Shown here one piece after another: positions 13,596-21,809 of a DNA stretch of 30,044 nucleotides (position 1 is the stretch's first letter; the number at the start of each line of letters is the position of its first letter). A program made the position numbers and the translations under genes. The notes under the pieces are model-generated. The model worked only from the letters and a program-made list of their open reading frames with translations, was not told the DNA's origin and ran no database searches. Origin of the DNA: a virus; IMG/VR virus record IMGVR_UViG_3300047328_000006, positions 1 through 30,044 of that record; one strand, written 5' to 3'.

Positions 13596-13995
13596 CGTCG
13601 TGACGTTTACACGCCGCGGCGAAGCCCTCCCAGGGCACTAGCCGCATCGCGTCGAGCAGCGAACCATAGAGCCGCACGAACTCCGGTCCGTGCGGCGCTT
13701 TCTTGTCGCGCGAATTGAGGTACATCACATAGTGCGCCAGCTCGTGAGCGAGCACGAGCCCGTTGCATCCCTGCGTGCAGTCTAGCCGCAGCGTCTCCGC
13801 TTCCTGCTCGCCTGCCACGGCCAGCGCGAGAACTTCGATTCTCGGCGGTTTGACCCGCAACGACCTGCAGGCCCTGAGCGCGAGCCGTCGAAGTTGCTTG
13901 TACGGCAGTACGTGCTCGAACCAGCCAGCAAATTCGGCTGATTCCATCGCGTAGATTTTGTCGCGCTGAGGGTCGTTGGCCGGCGGGCGGCTCAC
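13567..13995 (-). CDS. Zincin metallopeptidase with HELAH motif (SprT/mini-zincin-like)
   Basis: 142 residues from GTG 13995, which overlaps the holin stop (GTGA); a longer frame from 14127 is not supported. The motif HELAH at 84-88 with H102 in the following HGPEF is the zinc site of a gluzincin-like family, closest in style to SprT-type peptidases. A helical N terminus (WFEHVLPYKQLRRLALRACR) precedes it. It has no signal peptide, so it probably acts in the cytoplasm. Last gene of the late operon, just after lysis genes; a role in virion maturation or host protein cleavage is possible but not shown. Confidence 0.7.
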   Translation of the reverse strand: MSRPPANDPQRDKIYAMESAEFAGWFEHVLPYKQLRRLALRACRSLRVKPPRIEVLALAVAGEQEAETLRLDCTQGCNGLVLAHELAHYVMYLNSRDKKAPHGPEFVRLYGSLLDAMRLVPWEGFAAACKRHDVRIARKITR

Positions 13996-14402
13996 GCTTT
14001 GCCCTTCAGGCGCTCCGCGGTACGCAGGCCGCCGAGGCCCAGCAGCCCCCCGAGGATCGTCATAAGGTCGGTCATGTCGAGCGACGGGATGGGCGCCACC
14101 TGAGCACCAAATAGCCCAACCCCCCAAGGCAGCAAAGGCCGGACGATGAACTGCACGGCCAACGCGGCGCCGCCCACCCAGCCCACGAACGGTCGCCAGC
14201 CCCCGCGGAACAAGTCGGGCGCGGCGGCCTCGACCTTGTTGATTTCGGTCTGCGCGATGGCGAGCTGCATCTCGGCCTCAAGCGCCTTGAGTTCGCCGGC
14301 TTGCTGAAGCTTTAGAACTTCAATCTGCGCGGCGGCCTTCGCGGCGGGGTCCGGAATGACTTTGTTCAGGATCTCTAGCGCAGCGCCAATGAGCGGCGTC
14401 AT
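13992..14402 (-). CDS. Holin, three-transmembrane GTA-type family
   Basis: 136 residues, ATG at 14402. A long N-terminal helix (residues about 15-55, AKAAAQIEVLKLQQAGELKA) leads to FRGGWRPFVGWVGGAALAVQ, a second hydrophobic segment FIVRPLLPWGVGLFG and a C-terminal glycine-rich segment LMTILGGLLGLGGLRTAERL. The GGWRPFVGW and LGLGGLRTxExxKG patterns are those of the 3TM holin family (DUF3154). It would make the membrane lesion that releases the lysozyme. Overlaps the exported protein gene upstream (ATGA). Confidence 0.8.
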   Translation of the reverse strand: MTPLIGAALEILNKVIPDPAAKAAAQIEVLKLQQAGELKALEAEMQLAIAQTEINKVEAAAPDLFRGGWRPFVGWVGGAALAVQFIVRPLLPWGVGLFGAQVAPIPSLDMTDLMTILGGLLGLGGLRTAERLKGKA

Positions 14403-14671
14403 GTTGACTGCTCCGCCTGTAGCTTCACTCGAATTGCTTCGACCGAGCCGTCAGGCTTGATCACCAAACAGTGCGCGTCGCGCGGCGCCACCGCTTCGAC
14501 GAAGCACGCGTAAACGAGCCCCACGACGCCCATGATTCGGACCGACGCGAGCACGACGTGCCCGGCGTTGTCCTGAATGAACAGCGGCGTTTGCGGGGCG
14601 CCGTCTGCCTTCGCGCCTACGTGGCAGATACTAGCCGCGACGGCACAGCAAGAGATAAGAAGTTTACGCAC
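14399..14671 (-). CDS. Small exported protein in the lysis region
   Basis: 90 residues from a GTG at 14671, overlapping the lysozyme end by eight bases. It starts with a basic MRK, a hydrophobic stretch (LLISCCAVAASICHVG) and a plausible signal peptidase site AKA-DG near residue 23, so the mature protein of about 67 residues would be periplasmic. Mature part has strand-like VVLASVRIMGVVGLVYACFVEA. Position between lysozyme and holin suggests a lysis function such as a spanin-like or regulator protein, but it lacks the usual spanin coiled coil or clear lipobox. Confidence 0.6.
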   Translation of the reverse strand: MRKLLISCCAVAASICHVGAKADGAPQTPLFIQDNAGHVVLASVRIMGVVGLVYACFVEAVAPRDAHCLVIKPDGSVEAIRVKLQAEQST

Positions 14672-15113
14672 GGGGTTTCCTGGCGGGGACGTCTTTCGGG
14701 TACTCGCCGGTTCGCATCATCGTGGCAAGCCGGGTAGCTCGGGCACCGACTTGAGTTGCCCATTTGCTTTTAAGCATCTCGTCGGCGGCGGAGCCGTACT
14801 GGCGGCAACGCAGGGCGATCATGAACCGCTTAAACGCGGTGAGCTTCCCATAGCCCATGTTGAAGCACATATCGGTAAGAACCATGCGCCGCACGGGGTC
14901 TAAAGCCTCAAACCCAGGAACATAGCGACGCAGCATATCCTCCGCGTGCGCAATGTCCTGCTCGAGCTGCGCATCTATCTGCGCGTCGGACCACGTCATG
15001 TTGATGTTCAACGGCAACAAATGCCCAACGCCAATCGTCGGGTTACCGAGCGAGTCGTAATAGGTTCTGTACCGCCGCCCTTCGTGGAATTCAAGCAAGT
15101 CGCGGATATCCAT
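14664..15113 (-). CDS. T4-type lysozyme endolysin (GH24)
   Basis: 149 residues. The N-terminal EG-x7-DSLGNPTIGVGH places the catalytic triad at E11, D20 and T26, the same numbering as in T4 lysozyme. The remaining helical lobe includes DPVRRMVLTDMCFNMGYGKL and SKWATQVGARATRLATMMRT, characteristic of the family. It hydrolyses the glycan strand of peptidoglycan. It has no signal peptide or SAR segment, so export depends on a holin. Confidence 0.93.
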   Translation of the reverse strand: MDIRDLLEFHEGRRYRTYYDSLGNPTIGVGHLLPLNINMTWSDAQIDAQLEQDIAHAEDMLRRYVPGFEALDPVRRMVLTDMCFNMGYGKLTAFKRFMIALRCRQYGSAADEMLKSKWATQVGARATRLATMMRTGEYPKDVPARKPRA

Positions 15114-15319
15114 TAGTCGCGATTCCGGGAAAGCTTATAAATGCTGTAGACGCCCGCAATAATCGCGATAAGGCTTGCGATCGAATGCAGCAGGGCGTCC
15201 CCGCGGATAAGTACATTGCCAATCGTGGTGACGAGTGACACGATGGCTCCTATGAAGCCGAGAGCGTGCTGCGCGGGGGTTTCTTGCATGGGCTGGGTGT
15301 GTGACATGGTGGAAGGCAC
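15113..15319 (-). CDS. Putative second holin, two transmembrane helices
   Basis: 68 residues (start GTG 15319, or ATG 15307; neither has a good ribosome binding site, and position directly after the upstream stop suggests coupling). Two hydrophobic helices (HALGFIGAIVSLVTTIGNVL and IASLIAIIAGVYSIYKL) with a basic C-terminal KLSRNRD, and TAATG contact with the lysozyme gene, are holin features. The end GVYSIYKLSRN resembles small phage holins. Together with the 3TM protein it could act as a holin/antiholin pair. Confidence 0.65.
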   Translation of the reverse strand: MPSTMSHTQPMQETPAQHALGFIGAIVSLVTTIGNVLIRGDALLHSIASLIAIIAGVYSIYKLSRNRD

Positions 15320-15320
15320 G

Positions 15321-15824
15321 TTAGTTGGGCTGGACGCTCTGTAGAACCGGCCAAGTCAGCCAACCTGCCTTTGCGCCCGGTTGGATGCCCCAGCCGAACC
15401 GCAGACGCCAGAGGTAGACGCACTGGTAAGGGCCAGACGTGCAGACCTGGATCGGGCCGAGGCGCGTCGTCACCGCGTCGGCCGGTAGCGGCAGCATCGC
15501 GCCCGGCAGCAGCCGCATGCCGTTGGCGCTGTTCCGGAGAGCACACCAGACATACGCCGCCCATCGCGGACGGCCGGGATAGCGCATGCGGAACCATTCA
15601 GGCCCGTACACGCCGTCCTCATCGTTCCCCCACAGCGCCGTGAGCCTCCCCCCGCGCCAAGCAAGAACCAGCCGGCCCTCGTAAGCCGGCAGATAGGAGC
15701 GGCGCAGCTCCGTGAGCCGCAGTGCCGCGAGCGGGGCCACCACGACGAACCCCACGGCGGACACCAGCACCGATGCCACGCTGTAAGCGATCCAATACGC
15801 CCAAGTCTTCACGATGCCTGCCAT
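15321..15824 (-). CDS. Membrane-anchored phage protein, DUF7338-like
   Basis: 167 residues from ATG 15824 (overlapping the cupin gene by 16 bases). An N-terminal transmembrane segment at about residues 8-33 (WIAYSVASVLVSAVGFVVVA) is followed by a Trp-rich region including WGNDEDGVYGPEWFRMRYPG and RWAAYVWCALRNSANGMRLL. I associate WGN(D/E)EDG with a phage family named DUF7338; confidence in that name is low. Function unknown. It lies between tail and lysis genes, and may modify or plug the host membrane. Confidence 0.6.
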   Translation of the reverse strand: MAGIVKTWAYWIAYSVASVLVSAVGFVVVAPLAALRLTELRRSYLPAYEGRLVLAWRGGRLTALWGNDEDGVYGPEWFRMRYPGRPRWAAYVWCALRNSANGMRLLPGAMLPLPADAVTTRLGPIQVCTSGPYQCVYLWRLRFGWGIQPGAKAGWLTWPVLQSVQPN

Positions 15825-16141
15825 GTCGGTCCACTCAGTGTGTAGTTGAGATCGTCGTAACCGAGCCCATTGTACTCGGCCGGGCGGCCGTTGATGAAGC
15901 GATTGACGATGACGGCCGGCTCGCGGCTCCAAAGCGCGTGCGGCTGGGTATTGTCAAAAACGTACTCGCCGTCGGCCGCCGTCAGGGTCACTGTCCGGTC
16001 GTCGAATACCACGTTGACGCTACCGGATTCGACGCGGATGGCGTGCGCAAGCGCCGCCGTGTGCACGTGCCGCGGGAAGCCCTCGCCGGCCGTGTCAAAC
16101 GTGTAACGCAGGCTGTCGCCCTGGTCTGTTTGAGTAATCAT
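15809..16141 (-). CDS. Cupin-fold protein in the tail module
   Basis: 110 residues, ATG overlapping the stop of the glycine-rich gene (ATGA). Residues 20-90 form a conserved beta-barrel pattern: HVH (H25, H27), AIRVESGSVNVVFDDRTVTL, GEYVFDNTQPHALW (H68), then EPAVIVNRFINGRP, consistent with one cupin domain that binds a metal. Substrate unknown. Found directly after tail fibre and tip genes, it may be a structural element or an enzyme acting on a surface polymer, but this is inference. Confidence 0.65.
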   Translation of the reverse strand: MITQTDQGDSLRYTFDTAGEGFPRHVHTAALAHAIRVESGSVNVVFDDRTVTLTAADGEYVFDNTQPHALWSREPAVIVNRFINGRPAEYNGLGYDDLNYTLSGPTWQAS

Positions 16142-16743
16142 GTGTAGCTGAACACCACGCGGCCGGCAGCGCCCTGCGTGCGCCCGTTGTTGGCGGAGCC
16201 CGTGCCGGCGTTACCGCCCGCGCCCGCGGATAGCGAGTTGAGCCCGACGATAGCGACGCCGCCGGCGCCGGCGCCTGAGGGCGCGTAAAGCGAACCGTTA
16301 CCCCCCGGGTTGCCCGTCGTGTTCACGACGCTGCCACCGGACGCGGAGCCGCCGAGGCCGCCGGCGGCGGTGGGCGAGCCGCCCGCGGCGCCGCCGTTGG
16401 CGGTTACGCCCGTAATGGTCAGTGTGCCGCTACTGATCGACGACGCGTTGCCGGGGTTGCCGAGGCCCGACGCGGCGCCGACGGCGTAGTTGATGGTTTT
16501 GCCGCCCTGGCCGAGCACGCTGAACGACGTGCGCGAATAGCCGCCCGAGCCGCCGCCCGAGCCGTTGATCGCGGCGCAACCCGTGCCCGTGCCTGTTCCG
16601 CCTGTTCCGCCGCCGCCCCACACCTGCACGACGCACGTGGTTGCGTTAAACGGGACGGTTTCGGCACCCGAGCCCGACGTGTAGTCACGGGTGACCGGCA
16701 CGAACGGGCTGTTGGCGAGCCGGAATGCGTTGTGCGCACCCAT
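16138..16743 (-). CDS. Glycine-rich tail tip / receptor-binding protein
   Basis: 201 residues; ATG shares bases with the tail fibre stop (TAATG). The first 35 residues include VTRDYTSGSGAETVPFNATT and lead to VVQVWGGGGTGGTGTGTG, followed by long Gly/Ala/Ser repeats (GGGSGGYS, GGAAGGSPTAAGGLGG, GAGAGGVAIVGLN) ending GRTQGAAGRVVFSYT. This is the glycine-rich domain found at phage tail fibre ends and probably forms polyglycine-II-like sheets between which variable loops bind the host. As the last tail protein it may decide host range. Confidence 0.75.
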   Translation of the reverse strand: MGAHNAFRLANSPFVPVTRDYTSGSGAETVPFNATTCVVQVWGGGGTGGTGTGTGCAAINGSGGGSGGYSRTSFSVLGQGGKTINYAVGAASGLGNPGNASSISSGTLTITGVTANGGAAGGSPTAAGGLGGSASGGSVVNTTGNPGGNGSLYAPSGAGAGGVAIVGLNSLSAGAGGNAGTGSANNGRTQGAAGRVVFSYT

Positions 16744-17951
16744 TAGCTAATGCCGCTCCCGGTGAGCAGTGCGTTGGCCGACGACTCGAACCACAGCGTA
16801 CAAACGCTGCTGGCCGCGATCGTCCGCGAGCCGACCGACGACGTGCCGCCCTGAAGCCAGATGATCGTGGCGCCCGAGCCGGCGAGCGTGAGAGGGCCGC
16901 TGCCGCGGTTGAAAATGACGACCGTGGCGCCCGCCTGGAACGTGCTGGCTGGGACCGTGTACGTATGCCCGCCCGCACCGTTGTAGTAGACGGCCTTTCC
17001 GCGGTCAGCGAGAGTGAGCGTGTAGTTGCCGGACTGCGAATTGGGCGGCGTGTCGCGCCAGCCGACGGTCTGCGGCGTGCCGCCGTCGTCGGTGGCCACC
17101 ACGACGCCCGCCGAGCTGATCGCGAACGGGATAGCGTTGCGCGTCAGGTCGCGAATATCGAACGAGTTATCCGTTCCGCCGTCCGTGTCAATACCGATCG
17201 CCCACGTCTTAGGCGTACCGCCCGACTGCGTGAACTGAAGGCTGACGCGGTTCGTGGTGTTGGCAGTCGAAGAAAGCTGTAGCGCGTTCTGGCTCGAAAA
17301 ATCGCCAACGATGTTCGCGCCGAGCTGGCCCGCCAAGGCGTTGACCGTCAGCGCGGTGCCGCTTGCCGGGGCGTTTACCGTCGCGTTGCCCGCCGCCGAA
17401 ATCGAGAGCCGGGTATTGCCGTTGGTTCGGAGGTTCAGCGCGGTCGCTGCAGTGCCGGACGGCGAGATATAGCCCGCGGTGTTGTCGGTGAAAATGTCGA
17501 GCGTCGTCGCATTGGCACCCGGATCGGTAACCCGAATCGCCGTCCCGCCGCTGAACTGGCCGAGCGCCAGCGTAACGCCCGACGTCGGCGCAACGAGCGA
17601 CCAATTGCCCGTCGAGTTGATGCTGCCGCGGGCCGTGCTGGCGGTCGAGAAACCGAGCGTATTGGTGCCCGGCAGATACAGGCCATTCGCCGGCAGCGTC
17701 ACCGAGGTCAGCGAGAGATAGCCCGCCGTGACCTGGTTGTTAGCCGTGATCGATCCGGCGTTTTGAATGTCCTGGCCGCCCATCGGCAGCGCGCCAGTCA
17801 TCGCCGCCTGACCATCGCGAGGCAACGAGCCCGTCAGAGCCGACGCAATGTCCGTCAACGTGGTGTTCGCCCACGTCGATTGAATCGTGGTGCCTGAAAT
17901 GACCGGGTTGCCGGCCGGCAGGTTGTACGTACCGCTCCCATTACGGGGCAT
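16743..17951 (-). CDS. Tail fibre protein
   Basis: 402 residues with ATG 17951 after AGGAG. N-terminal MPRNGSGTYNLPAGNPVISG and DGQAAMTGALPMGGQDIQNA are typical of podovirus tail fibre attachment domains. The middle is beta-rich with repetitive LDIFTDNTAGYISPSGTAAT-like stretches as in trimeric fibres, and the end (TYTVPASTFQAGATVVIFNR, GSGATIIWLQGGT, VCTLWFESSANALL) resembles fibre tips. It would bind the virion tail at the N terminus and the host at the tip, with the glycine-rich protein encoded next as partner. Confidence 0.85.
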   Translation of the reverse strand: MPRNGSGTYNLPAGNPVISGTTIQSTWANTTLTDIASALTGSLPRDGQAAMTGALPMGGQDIQNAGSITANNQVTAGYLSLTSVTLPANGLYLPGTNTLGFSTASTARGSINSTGNWSLVAPTSGVTLALGQFSGGTAIRVTDPGANATTLDIFTDNTAGYISPSGTAATALNLRTNGNTRLSISAAGNATVNAPASGTALTVNALAGQLGANIVGDFSSQNALQLSSTANTTNRVSLQFTQSGGTPKTWAIGIDTDGGTDNSFDIRDLTRNAIPFAISSAGVVVATDDGGTPQTVGWRDTPPNSQSGNYTLTLADRGKAVYYNGAGGHTYTVPASTFQAGATVVIFNRGSGPLTLAGSGATIIWLQGGTSSVGSRTIAASSVCTLWFESSANALLTGSGIS

Positions 17952-17976
17952 GCGTCACACTCCTAGAAAGTCGAAT

Positions 17977-18005
17977 TGCAACCGCGCCGTGTCCGAGATA
18001 AAGTC
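17977..18005 (+). promoter_or_regulatory. Promoter for the lipoprotein moron
   Basis: TTGCAA (17977-17982) and TAAAGT (18000-18005) are separated by exactly 17 bp and lie 29 bp before the ATG at 18035. Each box matches the sigma70 consensus at four positions. It lies on the strand opposite to the surrounding late genes, as expected of an autonomous moron. Confidence 0.55.
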
Positions 18006-18034
18006 TAGGCGCGTGCAGAATACGGAGTAAGCCA

Positions 18035-18331
18035 ATGATTCGCAAATCACATTTAGCCGCGTTGGCCATGGCGAGCGTCACCCTTACCGGGTGCATGAGC
18101 GTCGCGCGACCGATGGAAGTGGGCCCGGGCGTTTACTCGACGTCGGCGACGGGCGACGGCTTCCGGTCTGGCTCGTCGACGCGCCAACACGCGTTGGAAT
18201 CAGCGGAACGCTTCTGCCACGGTCAGGGCAAACACGTTCAGCTCGTCAACGCCGACAGCCGCAAGACGCGCTTGTGGGGCGTTGACACCACGGTTGACGT
18301 GACATTCTCGTGCGTCGACGCGACTCACTGA
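18035..18331 (+). CDS. Lipoprotein, probable moron
   Basis: 98 residues; ATG 18035 with GGAG at 18025-18028. Signal peptide MIRKSHLAALAMASVTLTGC ends in the lipobox LTGC with lipid-accepting C20; the following residue is Met, not Asp, so outer membrane sorting is likely. The mature domain (GPGVYSTSATGDGFRSGSST, HALESAERFCHGQGKHVQLV, WGVDTTVDVTFSCVD) has two cysteines that could form a disulfide and resembles small proteobacterial lipoproteins. The only rightward gene in the late region, overlapping the convergent virion gene by seven bases. Candidate functions are superinfection exclusion or host surface alteration in lysogens. Confidence 0.75.
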   Translation: MIRKSHLAALAMASVTLTGCMSVARPMEVGPGVYSTSATGDGFRSGSSTRQHALESAERFCHGQGKHVQLVNADSRKTRLWGVDTTVDVTFSCVDATH

Positions 18332-19959
18332 TCGGTGAGCGACGGCAGGGCGCCGAGCAGCGCGTTGGGCAGCAGGGCGGCCCGGTCGCGCGGCAACACA
18401 CTGCGCTGTAGCGGCCCGAACGCGGCGCCCCGGGCGGCTGCACGGCCGGCGGGGATCGCGAGCGCCGCCGCGGCGCCGTAGGGCGACCCGAACGCGTGCT
18501 CGCTGATCCCGGCTCCCCCGAGCGCGCCCGCGAGCATGCCGTACAGGTCCAAATGCGAGACACCCGCGCTATGCGTGGGCTCCGCGAACGCCCGGGGCGC
18601 CTGCGCGGCCGCCTCGCCAATCGTGCGCAGGCCGCCGCTCAGCGGCGCGTCGTTCTTGAGGGCCGCCGCGAGCTTGGTCGCGACGACGTTGCCGGTCGCG
18701 CCGTTGCGGGCTGCCTCAATGTCGTGGATCTTGGCGAACTGTTGTCGGCTCGCGCGGTAGTCCTTCACGACGTCGGCGTACTGGCCGCCCCGCCCGGCCA
18801 AATCGGACTCGACGGCGTTTTCTAGCACGCCGGACAAATCGCGATATGCCTTACCGGCCCCGTTGTCGCCGCGCCGGTAGGCCTCGCTGGCCTTATCGCG
18901 CAGGACAGAGATCGTGTCGACGGCGTCCGACGCGTCAAACGTCTTTGCGTTCTTCAGGCCCTCAACCGTCTGCTCGAGCGCCGTATCTTTCAGCGTCGGC
19001 GACAGGCGCGCGGCGCCCTGATTCTTCGACAGGACCGCGTCGAGCTGCGCCGCGAAGTTGGCCGGGGCACTGATCGTGCCCGCCGAGCGGATCGCGTCGT
19101 AGCCGGGCGAAGCCGCCGCCCGCGCGCTGGCCAGCTCCAAATCGGTCACTGCGCCCTTAGCGGGCGGCAACCCCAGTTCCTGCCGCGCAAGGTTGTTCGT
19201 GACTTCCTGGTTTCGCACCGAGGCGTGTTGCTGCGTGGCTTCCTTGCCCGCGAGCGTCTCGACGGCGCGGTTTAGGCCCGTCGGATTCGTCGTCGCGGGC
19301 GGGAACACGTAGCCCGCGTCCTGGCCTTGCTGAACAGCGGTATTCTTGATTGAATTTTCCGGCTTCACGGGCCCCTGACCGCGCGGCATGGCATACGTGC
19401 CGAGTGCCTGAGTAAGCACCGCAGCCGCATTGTTCGCCGTGTCGCTCTCGAACGGGCGCGCCTCGGCGACGTACTGCCCGGCCGCCGCGGGGACGGCCGC
19501 CGTGACCACGCCGCGCGTGACGGCGGGGACCGCGCCGCCACCCGCCACAGCGCCCGGCACGACGCTGCCCGCGGTCGAGAGGTAGCGAGACGCGGCGTCG
19601 TCGGGGCGGTTCACCTGGGTCGTCGTAAGGGGCGACTTGTCCATGAGTCGCGTCAGCGCAGCGCCGACCGGAGACACTTCCGAATTCACCTCGAGCGCGG
19701 GCGGCACCGGCTTGCCCGTCAGACCGCTGTACGCGGTGCCGACGCCCGCCTTGGCGAGGTTGTAGGCGTTAGCGACCGTATCCAGCGGCAGAGCCGCGAG
19801 ATAGGCGCCGCCCTTCAGGATGCCCGCCTCAGTCGCCTGGACGCGGTCGCCGAGCGTGGCCGGCGGCAGCGCGTCGACACCCTGCGCATATGCAGCCCAC
19901 GGCCCCGGCTGATCGGCGGCCGGCGGCTGCGGCTGAAACTGCTCCCAAGGGCCGCTCAC
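18325..19959 (-). CDS. Large internal virion / ejection protein
   Basis: 544 residues from GTG 19959, which overlaps the previous stop (GTGA); an upstream ATG-equivalent at 19974 is less likely. N-terminal SGPWEQFQPQ and GPWAAYAQG repeats are a hallmark of phage virion proteins. Long helical Ala-rich segments, a conserved middle (LELASARAAASPGYDAIRSA; VDTISVLRDKASEAYRRGDN) and a Gly/Ala-rich hydrophobic end fit an ejected internal protein that helps DNA cross the host envelope. Not assigned to a named family with certainty. Confidence 0.7.
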   Translation of the reverse strand: MSGPWEQFQPQPPAADQPGPWAAYAQGVDALPPATLGDRVQATEAGILKGGAYLAALPLDTVANAYNLAKAGVGTAYSGLTGKPVPPALEVNSEVSPVGAALTRLMDKSPLTTTQVNRPDDAASRYLSTAGSVVPGAVAGGGAVPAVTRGVVTAAVPAAAGQYVAEARPFESDTANNAAAVLTQALGTYAMPRGQGPVKPENSIKNTAVQQGQDAGYVFPPATTNPTGLNRAVETLAGKEATQQHASVRNQEVTNNLARQELGLPPAKGAVTDLELASARAAASPGYDAIRSAGTISAPANFAAQLDAVLSKNQGAARLSPTLKDTALEQTVEGLKNAKTFDASDAVDTISVLRDKASEAYRRGDNGAGKAYRDLSGVLENAVESDLAGRGGQYADVVKDYRASRQQFAKIHDIEAARNGATGNVVATKLAAALKNDAPLSGGLRTIGEAAAQAPRAFAEPTHSAGVSHLDLYGMLAGALGGAGISEHAFGSPYGAAAALAIPAGRAAARGAAFGPLQRSVLPRDRAALLPNALLGALPSLTDQ

Positions 19960-21809
19960 TGCACGGGCTCCCAATTCGCCTTATCGGCCGGATTGCCGCC
20001 CTTGAACCGGTAGCCGCCCATGACCGCGCCGACCGCGGGCGCTTTGACCGCCGGGGACGCGCTCTGCTGCGGGCCGTTGTAGAGCGACGTCAGCCGCGAC
20101 GCGATTTCGCCGGTATGTGCTTTCGCGAACTCGTCGATCGAGTGCGTCGACGAGTACCAGCGCTCGAAGTCGCGCGGGTCGCCGCCCCTGGCGCGGTACT
20201 GCGTGTAGTCGGCGGCCATGCGCTGCTGATAGGCCGAGTCAACGGCATCCGCAATCGACAACTTGAGAATCGCTTGCTGTGTCTGCGTGAGGTTCGGCGC
20301 CTGTTTCTGCACCGCGAGGTTGACCTCGCCCTGTGTGACTCGGCCGTACTTCGCGAGCAGGCCCTCGGTACCGTTGCGGCTCAGGTACTTGTCGGCGATC
20401 TGCGTGTCGGTCAGCTTGTCCAGCTCGCTCTGCGGCAACATACCAGAGTGCGCGATGACGCTGCGGACCGCCTGCAAGGCGTCCGCGCCCGCGCCCGTGG
20501 TCGAGTTCTTCAGGTGCGGAAGCATCAACTCGGTTTGCCGCACACGGTTCATCGCGGCGACGGCGGACTCGTTGAGCTTGGTGCGGTTGCTATCGTCCGC
20601 CTTGTTCACGGACTCGATCTGACCCTCGGTGTACTTACCGAGCGAGCCCGGACCCGACGGCGGCGCGAACTTCGTAATCCCCTGCCAGTAGTCCGGGGCG
20701 CTCTGGGGGGCCGCAGGCGCCGGCCCCGCCGCGCCGCGCTCGCCGGCTGCCCGCGGCGCGGATGCCGGGGCGGCGGGGCCGGCGGCCGGCGTCGCGGGCA
20801 CTGCGGACGGAGCGTTGCCGGGCGCGCGGCCGCCGAGATAGTCGCGGCCCAAGGCCGGCATCGGGGGGCCACCGCCCGCCTGCGGCACGTTCACGATGCC
20901 GCCGAGCGTCTGCCCGAGCTGCGTCGACTCGGCCGCAGACGCCGCCGCTTCCGGGGCACCCGGAATGACCGCGACGCCCGTCGGCTTGCCGTCCGGACCA
21001 TACTGCACCGTCGAGCCCACGGGCGTTTTCGGTGCCTGGAAAATCGGCCGGCCGCTCGGGTCGAGCGCGGTGCCGCCCTCGCCCACGACCGTCGGCGAAA
21101 TGAAGTTCTGCTTGGCGAGCTGCTGCTGAAGCAACATACGGCCAATCGTGCTGTTCGGGTCGATCGACGCGGCGCGCATCAACTTCTGGAAATCGGTAGG
21201 GCTGTACTGCGCGGCCACGAGCTTCGCGTATTCGGGCACGCCAATCTGAAGGCCGAGCGCCCGGTCCGCCGCCGCATCGCCCGTGAGGGACGGGAGAGCC
21301 CCACCCGCCGACGGCGAGGGGCTCGAGGGCGGCGGGGCAGCGGGGGCCGAACGCGGCGCAAGCGCGTCCGCAAGCGCACTCGTCGTCGGCGACAGGCCGG
21401 CCGTACCAGGCGCGCTCATGGCCCGCGCGGACATCGGGCCCGCCGAGGCGGCCTGCCCGGCGTCGAAGCCCACCGTGCCGTCCGCGGGCGCGGCGCGCGG
21501 GGCCGGGATCTGCCGCTCGCCCGGGAGCAGCTTGTCAAACTGCGCTTGCTGCGCAGCCGCCATTTCGCGCTGCGTGGCGTTCGCCTTATTCTGCGCGTAC
21601 AGGCCGACCGCGCCGCTCAGCAACTTTGCGAGCCCCTGGTACTTCGAGATCGGCGCGCGCGGGTCGGCCTGGATCGGCTGAGCCGCCTCCTGCTGAAGCT
21701 GCGCCGCGAGCTGCTGCTGAAGCAACAGGCGCTGGTTCGCGGCCAAAACGGCCTGCGGGTCATCCTGTACCAGCTTGACGGTCTGCGGCGCGAAAGGATT
21801 AGCTGCCAT
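19956..21809 (-). CDS. Large internal virion protein
   Basis: 617 residues, ATG 21809 abutting the upstream stop (TAAATG). The N-terminal part has Gln-rich helices (ANQRLLLQQQLAAQLQQEAA) and a Pro/Ala/Ser-rich linker (residues about 100-165 and 300-370), suggesting a flexible elongated protein. The C terminus ends VMGGYRFKGGNPADKANWEP, a motif I have seen at the ends of phage virion proteins. Position beside the next large virion protein and downstream of the tail adaptor suggests that both are ejected or internal core proteins. Confidence 0.7.
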   Translation of the reverse strand: MAANPFAPQTVKLVQDDPQAVLAANQRLLLQQQLAAQLQQEAAQPIQADPRAPISKYQGLAKLLSGAVGLYAQNKANATQREMAAAQQAQFDKLLPGERQIPAPRAAPADGTVGFDAGQAASAGPMSARAMSAPGTAGLSPTTSALADALAPRSAPAAPPPSSPSPSAGGALPSLTGDAAADRALGLQIGVPEYAKLVAAQYSPTDFQKLMRAASIDPNSTIGRMLLQQQLAKQNFISPTVVGEGGTALDPSGRPIFQAPKTPVGSTVQYGPDGKPTGVAVIPGAPEAAASAAESTQLGQTLGGIVNVPQAGGGPPMPALGRDYLGGRAPGNAPSAVPATPAAGPAAPASAPRAAGERGAAGPAPAAPQSAPDYWQGITKFAPPSGPGSLGKYTEGQIESVNKADDSNRTKLNESAVAAMNRVRQTELMLPHLKNSTTGAGADALQAVRSVIAHSGMLPQSELDKLTDTQIADKYLSRNGTEGLLAKYGRVTQGEVNLAVQKQAPNLTQTQQAILKLSIADAVDSAYQQRMAADYTQYRARGGDPRDFERWYSSTHSIDEFAKAHTGEIASRLTSLYNGPQQSASPAVKAPAVGAVMGGYRFKGGNPADKANWEPVQ

